A stretch of DNA of 64,000 nucleotides from Bacteroidota bacterium (GCA_024279425.1 JAJRRO010000074.1:1-64000); one strand, 5' to 3'; shown: positions 1-9,217, numbered from the stretch's first letter. Made by a program: numbers and translations. Notes: a model not told the origin generated them from the sequence alone.

Positions 1-560
1 GTGGCCGTTCCCGTCGTGTTCAAGGTGATGTCCCCTGTTGCCAAGGTCACGGCGGTCGCCCCTGTATAGGTCACCGTATAAGTTACAGGGCCACCAGAGG
101 TCGTTGCAGCACTAGGCGCTCCTATCGATATCGTAGGGCCTATTGTATCTTTTGTAGCTGTATCTGTAACATCTACACCGGTACCGTCCCCATTAGTCAA
201 GCTAACAGTCAATGTAACCGTACCATCAACCAAACCACTAAGATCTATACCTGTTATCTGATCCGTGGCGGTAGCTATTGGACCGCCACCGAGTACCGTA
301 ACAGGGCTTCCACCACCAGAACTACTGAAAGTGTAATCGTATGTCGCACCGGTTTCAGCACCCGAAAAAGTGAAGCTCACTGCCGTTTCATTGCCCGAGT
401 TTATAGGGTCCTGGTCTACCACAACCGTATAACCTGAAGGAACCTGCCCATACCCGCTTAAACACAATACTAGAAATGTAATACAAAGGAATAGTTCCCT
501 AGAACGGGAAAATCTATTTTGAAATCGGGCAAACATCTTTAAATTTCTTTTCAATTTCAT
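1..560 (-). CDS. Secreted Ig-like repeat protein, N-terminal fragment
   Basis: An open frame starts at the ATG at 558-560 and reads without a stop to the left edge, so only about the first 186 residues are present. The N-terminus has a basic stretch, then a hydrophobic segment (residues about 24-38) ending in SGYGQ, which looks like a signal peptide with cleavage before or at Gln. The rest is Ser/Thr/Gly/Val-rich beta-type sequence with Ig-like character, including PVTYTVTYTGA, typical of large repetitive Bacteroidetes surface proteins. Such proteins are commonly exported by the type IX system, but the C-terminal sorting domain that would show this lies outside the window. Specific function unknown. 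Confidence 0.75.
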   Translation of the reverse strand, partial: MKLKRNLKMFARFQNRFSRSRELFLCITFLVLCLSGYGQVPSGYTVVVDQDPINSGNETAVSFTFSGAETGATYDYTFSSSGGGSPVTVLGGGPIATATDQITGIDLSGLVDGTVTLTVSLTNGDGTGVDVTDTATKDTIGPTISIGAPSAATTSGGPVTYTVTYTGATAVTLATGDITLNTTGTA

Positions 561-715
561 AGATTGTTCTTTGAACAAGCCGTAATTAAAGTCACAGCAA
601 AACATGCAGGTTGATCTAAAAATGGGAATCAATAATACAAAAAAAAGCAGCTGTAACCCCAATTATGGGATTAAATAAGACTTTCTTAGGTGAAATACTA
701 ATTCTTGGTTACGTC

Positions 716-1603
716 CTATTCATCAATCAAAGCAGACACAGCCTCGGCTGTAGGCTCAATTTTCTTGACCAATCCTTGTAAAACCTTGCCTGGACCAACC
801 TCTGTAAACAAAGTTGCTCCATCTTTTACCATGTTTTGAACGCTTTGTGTCCATTTTACCGGGGAGGTCAATTGGGAAATCAAATTTTTCTTGATCTCAT
901 CTGCATCAGTTACTGCCATGGTGGGGACATTCTGATATATTATACATTTAGGAGCAGCGAATACCGTTGACTCTATAGCTGATGCCAATTCCTCTTCGGC
1001 AGGCTGCATTAAAGGGGAATGAAATGCGCCACCCACGGGCAACACCAATGCCCTACGCGCACCAGCTGCTTTTAAACTTTCACAAGCCGTATTAATTGCT
1101 TCAATCTCACCTGAAATTACCAATTGGCCTGGACAGTTATAATTTGCAGCTACCACTATTCCGGGGGTTTCATCACATATTTTTTCTACCACATCATCTT
1201 CTAATCGAAGGATTGCGGCCATGGTACCTGGTTTAAGCTCACAAGCTTTTTGCATGGCTAGTGCTCTTTTTGACACCAATTGCAGTCCATCTTCAAAATT
1301 TAAAACCCCATTGGCTACCAATGCAGAAAACTCTCCAAGGGAATGTCCTGCAACCATATCCGGTTTAAAATCATCGCCCATGACCTTACTCAAAATAACA
1401 GAATGAAGAAATATTGCGGGTTGTGTTACTTCTGTCTTTCTTAAATCTTCAGCCGAACCCTCAAACATGGTATCGGTAATTGAAAAACCTAAAATCTCAT
1501 TGGCCTGTTCAAACAATTCTTGGGCCAAAGGATACTTCTCGTAAAGATCCAGTCCCATACCCACAAATTGTGCACCTTGACCAGGAAAAATATATGCATT
1601 CAT
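716..1603 (-). CDS. fabD: Malonyl-CoA:ACP transacylase
   Basis: This 295-residue protein matches the length of FabD, which moves malonyl groups from CoA to acyl carrier protein to feed type II fatty acid synthesis in the cytoplasm. It starts MNAYIFPGQGAQ, the canonical FabD N-terminus with the oxyanion-loop GQGAQ. The nucleophile elbow GHSLGE places the catalytic serine at residue 88, and GAFHSPLM near residue 195 supplies the catalytic histidine. It is followed after 155 nt by the secreted Ig-like gene on the same strand and preceded by a carbonic anhydrase gene. It is not inside a fab cluster here. Confidence 0.96.
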   Translation of the reverse strand: MNAYIFPGQGAQFVGMGLDLYEKYPLAQELFEQANEILGFSITDTMFEGSAEDLRKTEVTQPAIFLHSVILSKVMGDDFKPDMVAGHSLGEFSALVANGVLNFEDGLQLVSKRALAMQKACELKPGTMAAILRLEDDVVEKICDETPGIVVAANYNCPGQLVISGEIEAINTACESLKAAGARRALVLPVGGAFHSPLMQPAEEELASAIESTVFAAPKCIIYQNVPTMAVTDADEIKKNLISQLTSPVKWTQSVQNMVKDGATLFTEVGPGKVLQGLVKKIEPTAEAVSALIDE

Positions 1604-1680
1604 TCTTTTAGATTTTAGATGGTAAAAATAGGGATTATTTAGTTGTTTATAGTGGTTACCCCATGGCTATGAATAGAATT

Positions 1681-2196
1681 TCAATCTTCTTTAAACCAAC
1701 TTGAATAGTGTACATAGGCGTTGGCAACTCTATCTATTTCCCCTGAACTCAGCTCTGGACTTATATCCTTGATTTTTTTTGCAGGCATCCCAGCAAAGAC
1801 TGTTCCCGACGGCACAATGGTTCCTTTTGTCACCACCGCACCCGCTGCGATTATACTATTGCTTTCAACAATGCAATCATCCATTATAATGCTTCCCATG
1901 CCTATCAAAACATTATCTTTTAGGGTGCAACCATGTACAATGGCATTGTGCCCAATGGAAACATTATTACCAATGATAGTCGGGGATTTTTTATACGTAC
2001 AATGAATTATAGCACCATCTTGGACATTCACCTTATTGCCCATCTTAATAAAATGGACGTCACCCCTTACTACGGCGTTAAACCAGATACTGCATTGGTC
2101 GCCCATTGTAACTTCGCCAACGATAGTCGCATTTTCAGCAATAAAGCAATCTTCCCCTAGTTGTGGTGTTTTACCATTAACGGTTTTTACAATCAT
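1681..2196 (-). CDS. Gamma-class carbonic anhydrase family protein
   Basis: This 171-residue protein is built of left-handed beta-helix hexapeptide repeats, for example TIVGEVTMGDQCSIW and later VLIGMGSIIMDDCIV. It is a YrdA/PaaY/CaiE-type member of the gamma carbonic anhydrase family. Three histidines sit where the family binds its metal between subunits: one in AIIHCTY and two in IGHNAIVHG. Homologues are trimeric cytosolic proteins. Some hydrate CO2 and others have no proven activity, so enzymatic function is inferred. It ends 77 nt before the fabD start on the same strand and may be cotranscribed with it. Confidence 0.9.
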   Translation of the reverse strand: MIVKTVNGKTPQLGEDCFIAENATIVGEVTMGDQCSIWFNAVVRGDVHFIKMGNKVNVQDGAIIHCTYKKSPTIIGNNVSIGHNAIVHGCTLKDNVLIGMGSIIMDDCIVESNSIIAAGAVVTKGTIVPSGTVFAGMPAKKIKDISPELSSGEIDRVANAYVHYSSWFKED

Positions 2197-2235
2197 ACTT
2201 CAATAGTGAACTCGTTTAAACTTTTTGGATTATAG

Positions 2236-2964
2236 CTAAAAATAAGACAATAATTCTTTCTTTTTTGAAGCAGAGACCGAAAGTTCTTTCCCATTCGAAA
2301 CCACAACACTACCTCCTTTTCCTTTCCGATATTTCACCACCTCGTTCACATTGACCAAATAAGACTTATGAATTCGTGCAAACGGGAATTCTGACAGGGC
2401 ATCCTCAAAATATTTTAGGGTCTTACTCACCAGTATTTTCTTGTTTTCAAGAAAAATTTCGGTATAGTTGTCATCGGCCTTGCAATACAGAATTTCAGAA
2501 ACGTTCAAAACCTGAAAACCATCAAGTTGTGGAAGTGTAATTTTACCTTCAACACTCTTCAATTTTGGTTGCAATACTTTATCCTCTAGCTCATCTTCCT
2601 TCAATTTAATCTCAGATACATAATCTACGGCCTTGATCAGTTCATCAATATTAATCGGTTTCATCAGGTAGTAGGCGGCATGGTTGTTTAGAGCATCTAT
2701 GGCATATTGATTATATGCGGTCACAAAAACCGTTTCAAATGTTCGGTTCGGTAGCTGATCCAAAAGGTCAAAAGCATTACCAAAGGGCATTTCAACATCT
2801 AAAAAAACCAGTTGAAGTTCATTATTATCGATAAATTCAATGGCTTCCTTAATAGAGGCAGCTTCCCCCAAGAGATTCACATTGGCACAATATTTCTTTA
2901 CATAATTTCGAAGTATCTCCCTGCTATTGACTTCATCCTCAACTATGAGTGCATTTAATTTCAT
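2236..2964 (-). CDS. LytTR-family response regulator
   Basis: This 242-residue protein has an N-terminal receiver domain (residues about 1-120) with the acidic pair in IVEDE, the phospho-acceptor Asp in VFLDVEMPFG, and the conserved Thr/Ala and Lys in FVTAYNQYA and LMKPIN. A C-terminal LytTR DNA-binding domain (about 140-242) includes the family motif FARIHKSYLVNVN. It is very likely the output partner of the LytS-type histidine kinase just upstream on the same strand. The two genes are separated by 265 nt that carry a MITE-like repeat, which is unusual for such pairs. Target genes are not evident. Confidence 0.93.
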   Translation of the reverse strand: MKLNALIVEDEVNSREILRNYVKKYCANVNLLGEAASIKEAIEFIDNNELQLVFLDVEMPFGNAFDLLDQLPNRTFETVFVTAYNQYAIDALNNHAAYYLMKPINIDELIKAVDYVSEIKLKEDELEDKVLQPKLKSVEGKITLPQLDGFQVLNVSEILYCKADDNYTEIFLENKKILVSKTLKYFEDALSEFPFARIHKSYLVNVNEVVKYRKGKGGSVVVSNGKELSVSASKKKELLSYF

Positions 2965-2987
2965 CTGATGATATTTATTTGTTTTCT

Positions 2988-3163
2988 AGAGACTGTTTTG
3001 AATTCTATCAATTGTTTTTTCTATGACTCTTTTTGCGCACCATTTTGTTAAATTCTCTTCAAGTAGCCTTGCTATTATTATCTATTTCATCTCATGTTGC
3101 ATCAAAAATGGCCTATTATCCCGATAACTATCGGGACCAATCATAAAATTCAAAACAGTCTCT
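2988..3163. repeat. MITE-like element with terminal inverted repeats, copy 1
   Basis: This 176-nt segment begins agagactgttttgaatt and ends with the exact reverse complement of those 17 nt. It is about 90% identical by eye to a second copy at 39304-39478. It has no coding capacity. Near its right end is an inner palindrome at 3119-3136, TCCCGATA-ac-TATCGGGA. If the outermost A/T is excluded, the flanks are CTA on the left and TTA on the right. It lies between the histidine kinase and response regulator genes. A non-autonomous transposable element is the best reading; the mobilising transposase is not in the window. Confidence 0.8.
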
Positions 3164-3229
3164 TAATAGTCAGATCTAATTCGTCAATCAACATTTCGGT
3201 TCATATTGAAATTGTTATGGCTCATTTCA

Positions 3230-5434
3230 TCAATCCTTTTTTAAAGTGAATACTACCCTGGTTCCCGTGCCATCCTGTTCCAAATCCGAAATACGAACAT
3301 CTACCTTATCCTTATACATGGCATTTAAGATGGCTATTCGTTTACTGATATTGCCCATGCCTTTTGATTTTTGCTTTTTTTGGTTTTGGGTTTTCAACGC
3401 TGCAGATTTTTTTCTTCCAATTCCATTATCCTCAATCCTGATCTTAATTGAATTTTTATCCAAGGATTCTATATGAACATGTAGGAACCCTTTTTCTTCC
3501 TTATACCGCAAACCATGCCAAATTGCGTTTTCGATATAGGGTTGCAAGAGCATTGGTGGTATTTGAAAACTTTCAACATCTATCGATTCACCTACATTAA
3601 TCTGATAGTCAAATTTATCAGGAAAACGGGAATGTTCTAATTTCATATACAGTTGCAGTAAGGCCAATTCTTTGGATAATGGAATAAAATCCTCTTCTGA
3701 ATTTTCGAGCACAGCGCGCATTAGGGTAGAAAAATCACTCAGATATCTGTTCGCGCCACGTTCGTCACTTTTGGCGATATAATTATTCACCGAATTCAAG
3801 GCGTTAAAAATAAAATGGGGGTTCATTTGGGAGCGCAAAGATTTTAGTGCTAAAAGATTATTGGCCAACTTTTGCTGTTGGTTACTTCTGTAAAAAAGAA
3901 ATGCCACCAAACCAGTCAATACCATTCCAAAAATCAAGGAATAAATAACCCAATTTTTTCTTTTGTTGCTTTCTTGTATCAATTGCTGCCCGGTAACGGC
4001 AAGGTCATATTTGCTTTGCGAAAGTTCGCGTTCTTGTTCCAAGCCAGAAATTCTGCTTTGTTTCGATGCTATTTCCCGATTAAAGCGCGCAGCACGTGAT
4101 ATTTCCTGTTCTTTTCGAATATACAATGTATCGACAACCGCCACATAGGCTTGATATGTTTCGAAGGCCTTGTTAAATTCACCCTTATATTCGTAGACCT
4201 CAGAAAGCTTCCTTGTGGCATCTTTTTGGATGATGAGATCATTATCACTGTCCGCCTCCACAATACTCTTTTGCAAATAGGGAATAGCTTCATCATAGTT
4301 ATCTTGGGCAATATAGGCACTGGCAATTTTATAATTAATACGTTGAGAGGTTATTGAATCGGGTGAAGCCGGATAGTCTCTTGCTACTTTGTTTTCAACG
4401 GGAAGCTCTTCCAGCTCAAACAAACTCTGCTTACGCATCTGAATCTCATCATTATACCTACTTTTCCTGTTATAGAAATCGGCTACTTTCTCTTGTTCCT
4501 GGATGGCCCTTTGCGGAGCTTCATTTTCCGCCAATCGTAAGGAATTTGTATAATAACCCTCGGCCTCTACATTACGCCCATCTTGGGCATAGGCATCGGC
4601 GATTTTAGAGTTCAAATCGGTTATTTTAGGAGCTACCTGATTCTTTTCAGCAATCTTTAACCCCTCTTCATAAAAGGCCACAGCTTTGTTAATGTCGCCC
4701 AACCCAACATAAACATCGCCCAAATATTCAAACAATTCTACGCTTTGAAAAGGCACCATCTTTTTAACCTTTACCAATGGCTTAAGTGTGGCTTCCGCAT
4801 TGGAATATTCTTTATTCAACAGGTAGACTTTTCCCAATAGCAATGAAGTTTTTGTTGATTTTCGAGCCTCCAAGGCGTCAATAAAACTAGCAATGGCCAG
4901 ATCGTACTGCCCGTAAAACTGGTACACCTCCCCTAATAAGGTCAATGATTCGCCAAACTCTGTTTTATTGCCTTGTTTTCCAAGTTCGGCAATTGATTTG
5001 GTTATAAAATCTATACTTTTTTCAATATCGGTCTTTTTAAAAAAAATAGCCGAGTCCAAGAAAACCCTATGCAATGACATCTCTCTCTTTGCTTTTTTAT
5101 CAAGCACCCTCCCCGAGCTAACTTCTGAGTACCCTTGCACCAGTACATCCACATTCTCGCCACTTCTAACAATATGGCGTACCATCTCGAATTGGGAACT
5201 TTCAAAAACAAGCTCTTCCCCAATTGAAGTGGTAATCTTGAACTCCCCAAAAGCATCAGTTAAAGTATTGGCACCGGAACTGGTCGTAACCTCAACACCT
5301 GAAATCGGAGTCCTGTTTTCCTTCCCTTTTACAGAACCCCTTATATTCAATTTTCCAGTACTCTCGGAAACCTGTGAAAAGGTCATAAAAGTACCCAGAA
5401 ACAAAAGTGTTACTATGAAGTGGACTTTTTTCAT
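3230..5434 (-). CDS. TPR-containing LytS-type sensor histidine kinase
   Basis: The start is ATG at 5434 (MKKVHFIV, about 734 residues); a longer frame would need a GTG. Domains in order are a signal peptide ending TFSQ, a carboxypeptidase-regulatory-like domain (about 27-90, with VEVTTSSG and DAFGEFKI), a series of TPR repeats (about 125-450), a coiled coil, and one membrane helix (VIYSLIFGMVLTGLVAFLFY). The cytoplasmic His_kinase domain follows, with the H-box NPHFIFNALN, the N-box PPMLLQPYIENAIWHG and the G-box EDNGIGRK. The sensory part would therefore lie in the periplasm. It pairs with the downstream LytTR regulator. The signal sensed is unknown. Confidence 0.92.
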   Translation of the reverse strand: MKKVHFIVTLLFLGTFMTFSQVSESTGKLNIRGSVKGKENRTPISGVEVTTSSGANTLTDAFGEFKITTSIGEELVFESSQFEMVRHIVRSGENVDVLVQGYSEVSSGRVLDKKAKREMSLHRVFLDSAIFFKKTDIEKSIDFITKSIAELGKQGNKTEFGESLTLLGEVYQFYGQYDLAIASFIDALEARKSTKTSLLLGKVYLLNKEYSNAEATLKPLVKVKKMVPFQSVELFEYLGDVYVGLGDINKAVAFYEEGLKIAEKNQVAPKITDLNSKIADAYAQDGRNVEAEGYYTNSLRLAENEAPQRAIQEQEKVADFYNRKSRYNDEIQMRKQSLFELEELPVENKVARDYPASPDSITSQRINYKIASAYIAQDNYDEAIPYLQKSIVEADSDNDLIIQKDATRKLSEVYEYKGEFNKAFETYQAYVAVVDTLYIRKEQEISRAARFNREIASKQSRISGLEQERELSQSKYDLAVTGQQLIQESNKRKNWVIYSLIFGMVLTGLVAFLFYRSNQQQKLANNLLALKSLRSQMNPHFIFNALNSVNNYIAKSDERGANRYLSDFSTLMRAVLENSEEDFIPLSKELALLQLYMKLEHSRFPDKFDYQINVGESIDVESFQIPPMLLQPYIENAIWHGLRYKEEKGFLHVHIESLDKNSIKIRIEDNGIGRKKSAALKTQNQKKQKSKGMGNISKRIAILNAMYKDKVDVRISDLEQDGTGTRVVFTLKKD

Positions 5435-5644
5435 GATTCTTAAAAACACAATGTAAACTTAGCTGATTTATGCCGCACAAAAAAATGTCAATCCTCACTA
5501 AACCGTCCAAATATCAATACATTTTCACGCTTTACGCAATAGTCTACCGCTTTGACTCATTCGAAGAACCCTTTCACTCATTGCTGGTTTTTTAAGTCAT
5601 TGTTTGGAAATACTTTTATGCCATAAACAATAAAACAAGAAGCG

Positions 5645-6829
5645 ATGAAAAATTTAATTCAAATCTTGGGAATTTGTCTTTTAACACTATCAATCCCAAC
5701 AACGTATGGTAAAGAATCAAAAACAGAGCGCATAGAGCATAAGCAGATAATGGCCCAGACCATATTTAGCGAGAGGGATGAAAAACCGTCGAACAATACC
5801 GTAAAAATAGCTTTGTTATTGGATACAAGTAATAGCATGGACGGGTTGATCAACCAAGCTAAATCACAACTTTGGGATATCGTTAATACATTCACCCACG
5901 CCAAATGTGATAACGACACGCGACCCAATCTACAAATAGCGTTGTACCAATACGGTAACGATGGTCTATCATCTCGCGAAGGTTATATTCAACAGGTGCT
6001 TAATTTCAGTGATGATTTGGATGAAATCTCAGAAAAACTGTTTTCCCTGACCACCAATGGAGGCGAAGAATATTGTGGACAAGTAATTCAAACGTCACTA
6101 AAGCAATTGGATTGGGGTAAAAATCCGGATGACCTGAAAATGATTTTTATTGCAGGTAACGAACCCTTTACCCAAGGAAAATTAAATTATAAGGATGCCG
6201 TCACGAACGCCAAAGAAAAAGATGTGATTGTAAATACTATTTTTTGCGGTAATTACCAACAAGGCATAAATACCGCTTGGAAAAATGGTGCGATTATGAC
6301 CGGTGGTGAATATATGGCCATAGACCATAACAGACATGTGGTTCATATTGACACCCCTTACGATCATTTAATCATTAAACTAAATTCTAAATTGAACAGA
6401 ACCTACATTGGGTATGGAAGAATGGGGGCATCCAGGATGGAAATGCAAGCTGCTCAAGATAACAACGCCATGAAAATGGAAGAGGCTATTGCTGTAAAAA
6501 GAGCGGTTAGCAAAAGTTCGCGTTTGTATAAAAACTTTTCATGGGACCTTGTCGATGCCGTGGAAAACGAAGAGATTGTGGTCTCCGAATTGGCAAAAGA
6601 GGATTTGCCTCCAGAATTAAAGGAAAAATCAGAACAGGAAATCAATATTTATATCAAGGAAAAAAAATCTGAACGCCAACACATCCAAAAAGAAATACAG
6701 GAGCTTAATACGAAGCGAGAAGCCTTTATTGCAAAAAACCAAAAGGAAGGTTCTACTGGAGAATTGGAAAGTGCAATGCTGGAGGCCATTAAAAAACAAG
6801 CCGAAAAGAAAAATTATAAATGGGATTAA
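5645..6829 (+). CDS. Secreted von Willebrand factor A domain protein
   Basis: This 394-residue protein has an N-terminal signal peptide (residues about 1-22, ending TTYGK) and then a VWA domain at about 50-250. The metal-ion-dependent adhesion site is seen in LLDTSNSMDG (DxSxS), with a downstream Thr/Gly stretch SLTTNGGEE. The C-terminal third, from about residue 300, is charged and predicted to be coiled coil. VWA domains bind protein partners through a divalent metal; the ligand here is unknown. It stands alone between oppositely oriented genes and no operon partner is visible. It lacks the membrane helices of BatA/BatB proteins. Confidence 0.85.
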   Translation: MKNLIQILGICLLTLSIPTTYGKESKTERIEHKQIMAQTIFSERDEKPSNNTVKIALLLDTSNSMDGLINQAKSQLWDIVNTFTHAKCDNDTRPNLQIALYQYGNDGLSSREGYIQQVLNFSDDLDEISEKLFSLTTNGGEEYCGQVIQTSLKQLDWGKNPDDLKMIFIAGNEPFTQGKLNYKDAVTNAKEKDVIVNTIFCGNYQQGINTAWKNGAIMTGGEYMAIDHNRHVVHIDTPYDHLIIKLNSKLNRTYIGYGRMGASRMEMQAAQDNNAMKMEEAIAVKRAVSKSSRLYKNFSWDLVDAVENEEIVVSELAKEDLPPELKEKSEQEINIYIKEKKSERQHIQKEIQELNTKREAFIAKNQKEGSTGELESAMLEAIKKQAEKKNYKWD

Positions 6830-6902
6830 ACACCTTTCGTCAAATTGTTGAACAAATTTAATTGGTGTTTAAAATGGGTCTGTCCGCAATGGATTGGCCC
6901 AT

Positions 6903-7898
6903 TTACTGTGCAGCAGGGCAATAACAATCATACCTTCTTTCAGACTGTCCGAAGTCATACCCTAAGGTAATCTGATGAAATCCGCCATTGTCAAAACGAA
7001 TATCCCCCATTTGATAGGAGTAGTTATAGGACACCATAAAATTCTTGATGTTGGCCCCAATAATCGGTGTTATCAATTGTAATCTTTGCTCCCCAAAAGT
7101 GCCATCGATCAAGAATTGGGCCCCGTCAAAGCTTCTACGATACGAAACGCCCCCCCAAATTCTTCCAAAATCAACGTCTTTGTATACCTTGGCATTGAAA
7201 TCTACAGTTTTCTCTTCTGTGAATTCGGTAAGTTGAAAGAGAACCGAAGGTTCGTATTGCCATTCGTTCTTGCCAAAAACATATCCGGCTGATATTAAAT
7301 ATCTTCTTAAATTATCAAATTCTATCGCTGTATACAGATCTCTTCCACTCCCCAAGGCATTCAAAACCGTAAAATGGGCATAAAACTCCATCAAGTTGTA
7401 AGACATTCCAAAATCGACATTAAAATAACTGACGCTGTTTTTACCACCTGTTATTATGGGGTCAGGGATTACAGAACGAAATTCCGATTCATCAAGGCTA
7501 CTTTGCAATATACCACCGCTAAGACCAAATGACAACTGGTTCAGAACACGAATATCTTCCCCTCCAAGACGTAAATGATGTGCGTAGGTTAATTTTAGAC
7601 CTGTTTGTGAATGGTAACCATTGGCATCGTTAAAGAAAATGGCACCTACACCACTTGGGCTATCGTCTAATCTAAAATGGGCATTTAAAGTCTGTAAACT
7701 TGGAGCCTCATCTACAGAAAACCATTGTTTTCTTATGGTACCCCTAATCTTACCACCTTGACCGATACCAGCCATTGAAGGATGTACCAAATAATAGTTA
7801 TCGGACAAATAATCAAAATAAACAGGGACACCTTCCTGCGCCATTGACTTGACGCCACAAGCAAGTAAGCATAACATTAGCAATAATCGTAATTTCAT
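6903..7898 (-). CDS. PorP/SprF family outer-membrane protein
   Basis: The likely start is ATG at 7898, because the preceding in-frame codon is TTG. The 331-residue product has a signal peptide ending in MAQ, then the family hallmark DNYYLVHPSMAGIG and a series of amphipathic beta strands consistent with an outer-membrane barrel. PorP/SprF proteins belong to the type IX secretion and gliding machinery. Many paralogues sit beside individual giant secreted adhesins and are thought to assist their export or anchoring. None is adjacent here: its neighbours are a VWA protein and the divergent nifU-like gene. Which substrate it serves is unknown. Confidence 0.9.
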   Translation of the reverse strand: MKLRLLLMLCLLACGVKSMAQEGVPVYFDYLSDNYYLVHPSMAGIGQGGKIRGTIRKQWFSVDEAPSLQTLNAHFRLDDSPSGVGAIFFNDANGYHSQTGLKLTYAHHLRLGGEDIRVLNQLSFGLSGGILQSSLDESEFRSVIPDPIITGGKNSVSYFNVDFGMSYNLMEFYAHFTVLNALGSGRDLYTAIEFDNLRRYLISAGYVFGKNEWQYEPSVLFQLTEFTEEKTVDFNAKVYKDVDFGRIWGGVSYRRSFDGAQFLIDGTFGEQRLQLITPIIGANIKNFMVSYNYSYQMGDIRFDNGGFHQITLGYDFGQSERRYDCYCPAAQ

Positions 7899-7995
7899 CA
7901 AGAATATGGGAATTTCTATTTAATATCCATTAAATATAAAGTATAACGGTCTAAAAGCAACATTATTATATGGTATTTAACTTGGAATTACTTTG

Positions 7996-8003
7996 TACTT
8001 TTG
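7996..8003 (+). promoter_or_regulatory. Bacteroidetes -7 box TACTTTTG before nifU-like gene
   Basis: TACTTTTG matches TAnnTTTG exactly, 16 nt before the ATG at 8020. No clear TTG -33 box is seen at the usual distance. It supports the 8020 start over the upstream in-frame TTG at 7993, which would overlap the box. Confidence 0.5.
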
Positions 8004-8019
8004 TCCAAAATCCATTCTC

Positions 8020-8922
8020 ATGAAAGAGTTCACAATTACGGTCAAGCAAACCAACAATCCCGCGGTTTTAAAATTTGAGGCCAATCATTTTATCACCAAA
8101 AACACGAATTACGAATTCAAAAATATAGACGAAGCCAAAAATTCCCCTTTGGCACAACAATTATTTTACCTTCCTTTTATAAAAACAGTATATATATCAG
8201 GTAATTTTATAGGTTTGGAGCGTTTTGATATTGTTGAATGGGATGATGTCAAAGATGAGGTAGCCCAACAATTGGTTGAATATCTAAATGCCGGGGAACC
8301 CGTTGTCATAGAAGAAGAGAATGCGAAAAAAGTTGCCGTAACAGTTTATGCCGAAGTTACCCCGAACCCAAGTGTCATGAAGTTCGTTTCTAATTTGCGC
8401 ATTGTTCCGACGGTTTTCGAATTCAGAAATATAGACGAGGCCAAAGATTCCAAACTGGCTTATAAGCTATTTCAACTCCCTTTTGTGAAGGAAGTTTTTT
8501 TTGATGAGAACTATGTCTCGGTAAGCAAGTTCGATGTCGCAGAATGGGATGATATTGTAATGCAATTGAGAGAGCTGGTAAGGGACTTCTTGGCTGAAGG
8601 CAATGAAGTCGTCTCTGAGGAAAGCATCGGCCTTAAAAGTGCTGTTGCCCCAAAATCACAATTAAATGATACAGCTCTGGACGACACCTCGAAACAAATC
8701 ATCGATATTCTTGAGGAATATGTAAAACCAGCAGTGGCCAGTGATGGCGGAAATATCCTTTTTCAGTCTTACGACGAAGACAGCAAAACGGTTAGTGTTA
8801 TTTTGCAAGGAGCTTGCAGTGGATGTCCATCATCAACCTTTACGTTGAAGAATGGTATAGAAACCATGCTTAAAAATATGATGGGTGACAAGGTCAATGA
8901 AGTTGTGGCACTGAATGGCTGA
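8020..8922 (+). CDS. NifU-family Fe-S scaffold protein with duplicated Nfu N-domain
   Basis: Starting at ATG 8020 (MKEFTITVKQ), the product has 300 residues. Two tandem copies of the Nfu/NifU N-terminal domain occur at about 1-95 and 108-200. They share FKNIDEAK/FRNIDEAK, LPFIKTVYI/LPFVKEVFF and VEWDD/AEWDD. A C-terminal NifU domain (about 220-298) carries GACSGCPSS with the CxxC cysteines at 266 and 269, which in the family hold a transferable iron-sulfur cluster. The role is cytoplasmic maturation of Fe-S proteins, plausibly including the many clusters of the respiratory and QueG proteins in this window. No suf or isc genes are adjacent. Confidence 0.92.
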   Translation: MKEFTITVKQTNNPAVLKFEANHFITKNTNYEFKNIDEAKNSPLAQQLFYLPFIKTVYISGNFIGLERFDIVEWDDVKDEVAQQLVEYLNAGEPVVIEEENAKKVAVTVYAEVTPNPSVMKFVSNLRIVPTVFEFRNIDEAKDSKLAYKLFQLPFVKEVFFDENYVSVSKFDVAEWDDIVMQLRELVRDFLAEGNEVVSEESIGLKSAVAPKSQLNDTALDDTSKQIIDILEEYVKPAVASDGGNILFQSYDEDSKTVSVILQGACSGCPSSTFTLKNGIETMLKNMMGDKVNEVVALNG

Positions 8923-8994
8923 TTTTTGCCGTAATGGACTAGTCTTTCTTCTTTTAATTCGCTAATTTTAAGGGTAACCATAAAAACACTAATT

Positions 8995-9195
8995 ATGTCA
9001 GTTTTAAAAGTAATCGAAGTATTGGCGAATTCCGATAAAAGTTGGGAAGATGCCGCCCAAAATGCAGTTGCACAAGCATCTAAATCGGTGAAAAATATAC
9101 GATCCGTGTATATTAATGAGCAAAGCGCAACTGTTCAAGATGGGAAAATGGACAACTACAGAGTGAATGTTAAAATCACTTTTGAAGTGAAATAG
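8995..9195 (+). CDS. Dodecin family flavin-binding protein
   Basis: This 66-residue protein has the size and pattern of dodecin: MSVLKVIEVLANSDKSWEDAAQNAV followed by a beta strand ending VNVKITFEVK. Dodecins assemble into hollow dodecamers that sequester flavins in the cytoplasm. The SxKSWEDAAQ segment is the conserved helix start of the family. It lies 72 nt after the nifU-like gene and is followed directly by a strong terminator, so the two may form a short transcription unit. Confidence 0.92.
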   Translation: MSVLKVIEVLANSDKSWEDAAQNAVAQASKSVKNIRSVYINEQSATVQDGKMDNYRVNVKITFEVK

Positions 9196-9217
9196 AAACT
9201 CTCTAAATTATTTGATA

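Noticed and set aside
4968-5456. Plus-strand frame (162 residues) opposite the histidine kinase N-terminus
   Set aside because: It is antisense to signal peptide and TPR coding sequence with no start context or family match.
5600-5618. Possible promoter for the VWA gene (TACTTTTA)
   Set aside because: It misses the final G of the -7 box and has no TTG at a suitable distance.
6871-6905. Possible terminator hairpin between the VWA and PorP/SprF genes
   Set aside because: Arms aaatggg/cccattt pair across a 19-nt loop and overlap the PorP stop codon, with no T run on either side, so support is too weak.
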